The translations under genes were made by a program, and so were the position numbers. Under the pieces are notes generated by a model. That model had not been told where the DNA came from. It ran no database searches and worked only from the letters and a program-made list of their open reading frames with translations. From Proteiniphilum sp. UBA4084 (GTDB lineage: Bacteria; Bacteroidota; Bacteroidia; Bacteroidales; Dysgonomonadaceae), in NCBI GenBank assembly GCA_002383605.1, contig DFYK01000132.1:1348-9143 (forward strand): DNA of 7,796 nt. Reading direction: 5' to 3'. Of the stretch, positions 5,410 through 7,796 are shown in pieces. Within the stretch, counting starts at the first letter, position 1, and each line of letters opens with the position of its first letter.

Positions 5410-7796
5410 TCCACACTTGGATGCGCCGCAGTTCCTGCATTTCAGACAACCCTCTTCGTAAACCAGGGTCTCGTGACCGCAAACGGGACATTTCTGTCCC
5501 TTGGCTTCTGTCTCATTGGGCAGGTATTTCTTCAACGCACGCTCCACCCCGTTCTTCCAGGTGTTGATGGTCTCGCTGTCGAGCTCCAGTCCAGATACCA
5601 GCTTGATTACCTGATCGATGGGCATCCCGTAGCGCAACACGCCAGAGATCAGCTTGGCATAGTTCCAGAATTCCGGATTGAACTTCCCGTCCAGTCCCTC
5701 AATGGTAACTTTGTAACCACGGCGGTTCTGAAACTGGAAGTCGTAATGTTTCCGACCGTCGTTGTCATAGGCTTTGATGATCTTCCCGGTGGTCACATTT
5801 TTCGGCACCATGATGCCATCATCTTCATCATTGATACCAGTGAAGATCTCATAGGGACGGCCATTCAGCAAACCGATGAAAGCAATCCACCGCTCCTTGT
5901 TGTTCTGGAACTTAATCACGTCGGCATCCAGCTCAATGGGGCGGGAGGTGACAATCTGCGGCATTTCGAAGCAGTCGTCATCTTTTGTCTCTTTCCCCTC
6001 CTTTTCGGAGTCACCATTGGAGATGAGCACTCCTGCACGCGATCCGTCACGATAAACAGTACATCCCTTGCAGCCGCTCTTCCAGGCTTCCATATACAAC
6101 TCGCCGACCAGCTCCTCCGACACATCGGACGGCAGGTTGATGGTCACACTGATGGAATGATCCACCCACTTCTGCACCCGACCCTGCATCTTCACCTTCT
6201 GCAGCCAGTCCACATCGTTGGAGGTTGCTTTATAATAGGGTGATTTTTCTACCATCTCATCCACCTCAGCGGGGGTGTAACGTTTGGTAGTGGAATAACC
6301 GTTGGCCTCCATCCAGGTTACAAACTTGTGGTGAAATACCACATATTCTTCCCAGGAATCACCGTTCTCATCCACAAAATCGATCTTCACATCCCTGTCG
6401 TTCGGGTTCACTTTGCGGCGGCGGGTATAGACCGGCAGAAATACCGGCTCAATACCGGAGGTAGTCTGCGACATCAGGCTGGTGGTCCCTGTCGGGGCAA
6501 TAGTCAGCAATGCAATGTTGCGCCGGCCGTATTTGACCATATCCTCATACAACTGTGAATCAGCATCCTTGATCCGATTAATAAAGGGATTGTTTTTCTC
6601 TCTTTCGGCATTGAATATCTCAAATGCACCACGCTCCTTCGCCATGTTCACCGATGAACGATAGGCATTGAGTGCCACGGCGCGATGTACCTTTTCCGAG
6701 AAATCGGTACCCTCTTCCGTCCCGTAACGGATGCCGAGGGCGGCCAGCATATCCCCCTCGGCCGTGATACCCACACCGGTACGGCGTCCCTGCAGGGTCT
6801 TACGCTGAATTTTTTTCCAGAGAGTACGCTCGGCCGACTTCACCTCTTCCGACTCGGGGTCGGCATCGATCTTTGCGAGGATCATGTCGATCTTCTCCGA
6901 TTCGAGATCCACAATGTCGTCCATAATCCGTTGCGCCAGCTGTACATGTTTGGCAAACAGGTCGAAATCGAAGTAGGCATCCTCCCTGAAAGGATTCACC
7001 ACGTAGGAGTACAGATTGATGGCCAGCAAACGGCAGCTGTCGTAAGGACAGAGCGGAATCTCGCCACACGGGTTGGTGGACACGGTTTTAAAACCCAGGT
7101 CGGCATAACAGTCCGGGACCGACTCACGAATGATGGTATCCCAGAAAAGTACCCCAGGTTCGGCCGACCGCCACGCATTGTGGATAATCTTGTCCCACAG
7201 ATGCCTTGCGTTGATTGTCTTCTCATATTTGGGCGTGTCGGAATCGATGGGATACTTCTGGATGTAGTTGCTCCCGGCAGCTGCGGCCTCCATAAACTCA
7301 TCATCGATCTTCACCGAGATGTTGGCGCCGGTCACCTTTCCCTGCTCCAGCTTGGCATCAATAAAGTTTTCAGAGTCTGGATGCTTGATCGACACACTCA
7401 GCATCAGGGCGCCGCGGCGGCCATCCTGGGCCACTTCGCGGGTAGAGTTGGAGTAACGCTCCATAAAAGGGACAAGTCCTGTGGAGGTGAGCGCCGAATT
7501 TTTGACGGGAGAGCCCTTGGGCCGGATATGAGAGAGATCATGCCCTACCCCGCCACGACGTTTCATCAGTTGCACCTGCTCTTCATCGATACGGATGATC
7601 GCGCCGTAAGAATCGGCATTTCCTTCCATCCCGATCACAAAACAGTTCGACAGGGAGGCTACCTGATATTCGTTTCCGATGCCGGTCATGGGGCTTCCCT
7701 GCGGAATGATATATTGAAACCGATCAAACAGGTCGAACAGTTCCCGTTCGCTCAAAGGATTGCCGTATTTTTTCTCTATTCTTGCAATTTCTTTGG
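5407..7796 (-). CDS. nrdJ: Adenosylcobalamin-dependent class II ribonucleotide reductase, 5' end cut by window edge
   Basis: 795 residues are visible; the frame is still open at the right edge (first complete codons read KEIARIEKKYGNP), so the start lies outside. Counting from that lysine, the N-terminal active-site cysteine is C51 (SLSNCFVIG). NPCGEIPL at 241-248 supplies the asparagine, thiyl-radical cysteine C243 and glutamate E245. A further cysteine is at C254, and APTGTTS at 433-439 is the phosphate-binding loop. GCKGCTVYRDGSR (574-586) is typical of NrdJ. A TSCPD-type domain (GRPYEIFTGINDEDDG, about 645-660) follows, and a C-terminal zinc-ribbon-like tail has cysteines at 769, 772, 783, 786, 789 and 794. 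The enzyme reduces ribonucleotides to deoxyribonucleotides using vitamin B12, without needing or being harmed by oxygen, in the cytoplasm. Gene order suggests a standalone unit. Cobalamin riboswitch control is possible but would lie outside the window. Confidence 0.96.
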   Translation of the reverse strand, partial: KEIARIEKKYGNPLSERELFDLFDRFQYIIPQGSPMTGIGNEYQVASLSNCFVIGMEGNADSYGAIIRIDEEQVQLMKRRGGVGHDLSHIRPKGSPVKNSALTSTGLVPFMERYSNSTREVAQDGRRGALMLSVSIKHPDSENFIDAKLEQGKVTGANISVKIDDEFMEAAAAGSNYIQKYPIDSDTPKYEKTINARHLWDKIIHNAWRSAEPGVLFWDTIIRESVPDCYADLGFKTVSTNPCGEIPLCPYDSCRLLAINLYSYVVNPFREDAYFDFDLFAKHVQLAQRIMDDIVDLESEKIDMILAKIDADPESEEVKSAERTLWKKIQRKTLQGRRTGVGITAEGDMLAALGIRYGTEEGTDFSEKVHRAVALNAYRSSVNMAKERGAFEIFNAEREKNNPFINRIKDADSQLYEDMVKYGRRNIALLTIAPTGTTSLMSQTTSGIEPVFLPVYTRRRKVNPNDRDVKIDFVDENGDSWEEYVVFHHKFVTWMEANGYSTTKRYTPAEVDEMVEKSPYYKATSNDVDWLQKVKMQGRVQKWVDHSISVTINLPSDVSEELVGELYMEAWKSGCKGCTVYRDGSRAGVLISNGDSEKEGKETKDDDCFEMPQIVTSRPIELDADVIKFQNNKERWIAFIGLLNGRPYEIFTGINDEDDGIMVPKNVTTGKIIKAYDNDGRKHYDFQFQNRRGYKVTIEGLDGKFNPEFWNYAKLISGVLRYGMPIDQVIKLVSGLELDSETINTWKNGVERALKKYLPNETEAKGQKCPVCGHETLVYEEGCLKCRNCGASKCG

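Noticed and set aside
5401..6243. Plus-strand open frame of 280 codons
   Set aside because: It is the antisense shadow of the nrdJ C-terminal half, which has unmistakable motifs on the minus strand.
7753..7755. TTG at 7753-7755 as the nrdJ start
   Set aside because: The frame stays open to the window edge and the residues before it (KEIARIEKKYGNP) fit the family, so the true start is beyond the window.
1..7796. CRISPR array, tRNA or rRNA gene, insertion sequence ends
   Set aside because: No regularly spaced repeats, no tRNA-like cloverleaf or rRNA sequence, and no transposase or paired terminal repeats were seen on either strand.

Overview
The window looks like chromosomal DNA from a member of the Bacteroidetes, probably order Bacteroidales. 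The clues are a TAnnTTTG-type promoter box, mostly absent Shine-Dalgarno sequences, a short lipoprotein of a Bacteroidales style, a QRGKN-type antitoxin scrap beside a YoeB-like toxin, and a cobalamin-dependent class II ribonucleotide reductase. The family (for example Dysgonomonadaceae) is a guess from protein flavour, not a measurement.

Left part (1-1461, minus strand): the 3'-truncated start of a YigZ/IMPACT family gene lies 29 bases downstream of a broken cystathionine gamma-synthase/methionine gamma-lyase type gene. The latter has lost two internal pieces. One is an in-frame loss of roughly 90 residues that removes the cofactor-phosphate region. The other, near the C-terminus, shifts the frame, and the authentic C-terminus is still readable in the next frame.

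Middle part (1462-4065): a divergently oriented small lipoprotein of unknown function (plus strand) is followed by a YoeB-like toxin gene with a one-base frameshift in an A tract. Only a scrap of a possible antitoxin precedes it. Next comes an intact tRNA hydroxylation gene, trhO, on the minus strand. After it are about 410 bases holding a leader stem-loop and an orphan, start-less reading frame that looks like the tail of a decayed gene.

Right part (4066-7796): an intact dicarboxylate/amino acid:cation symporter (plus strand) converges on a 5'-truncated nrdJ (minus strand). They share an A/T-armed inverted repeat that fits a bidirectional terminator and contains the nrdJ stop codon.

The intact genes are housekeeping functions (tRNA modification, acidic amino acid uptake, deoxynucleotide synthesis) without an evident shared pathway. 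The most notable feature is the amount of decay in 4 kb: a doubly deleted PLP enzyme, a frameshifted toxin and an orphan fragment. I found no convincing novel multi-gene system.
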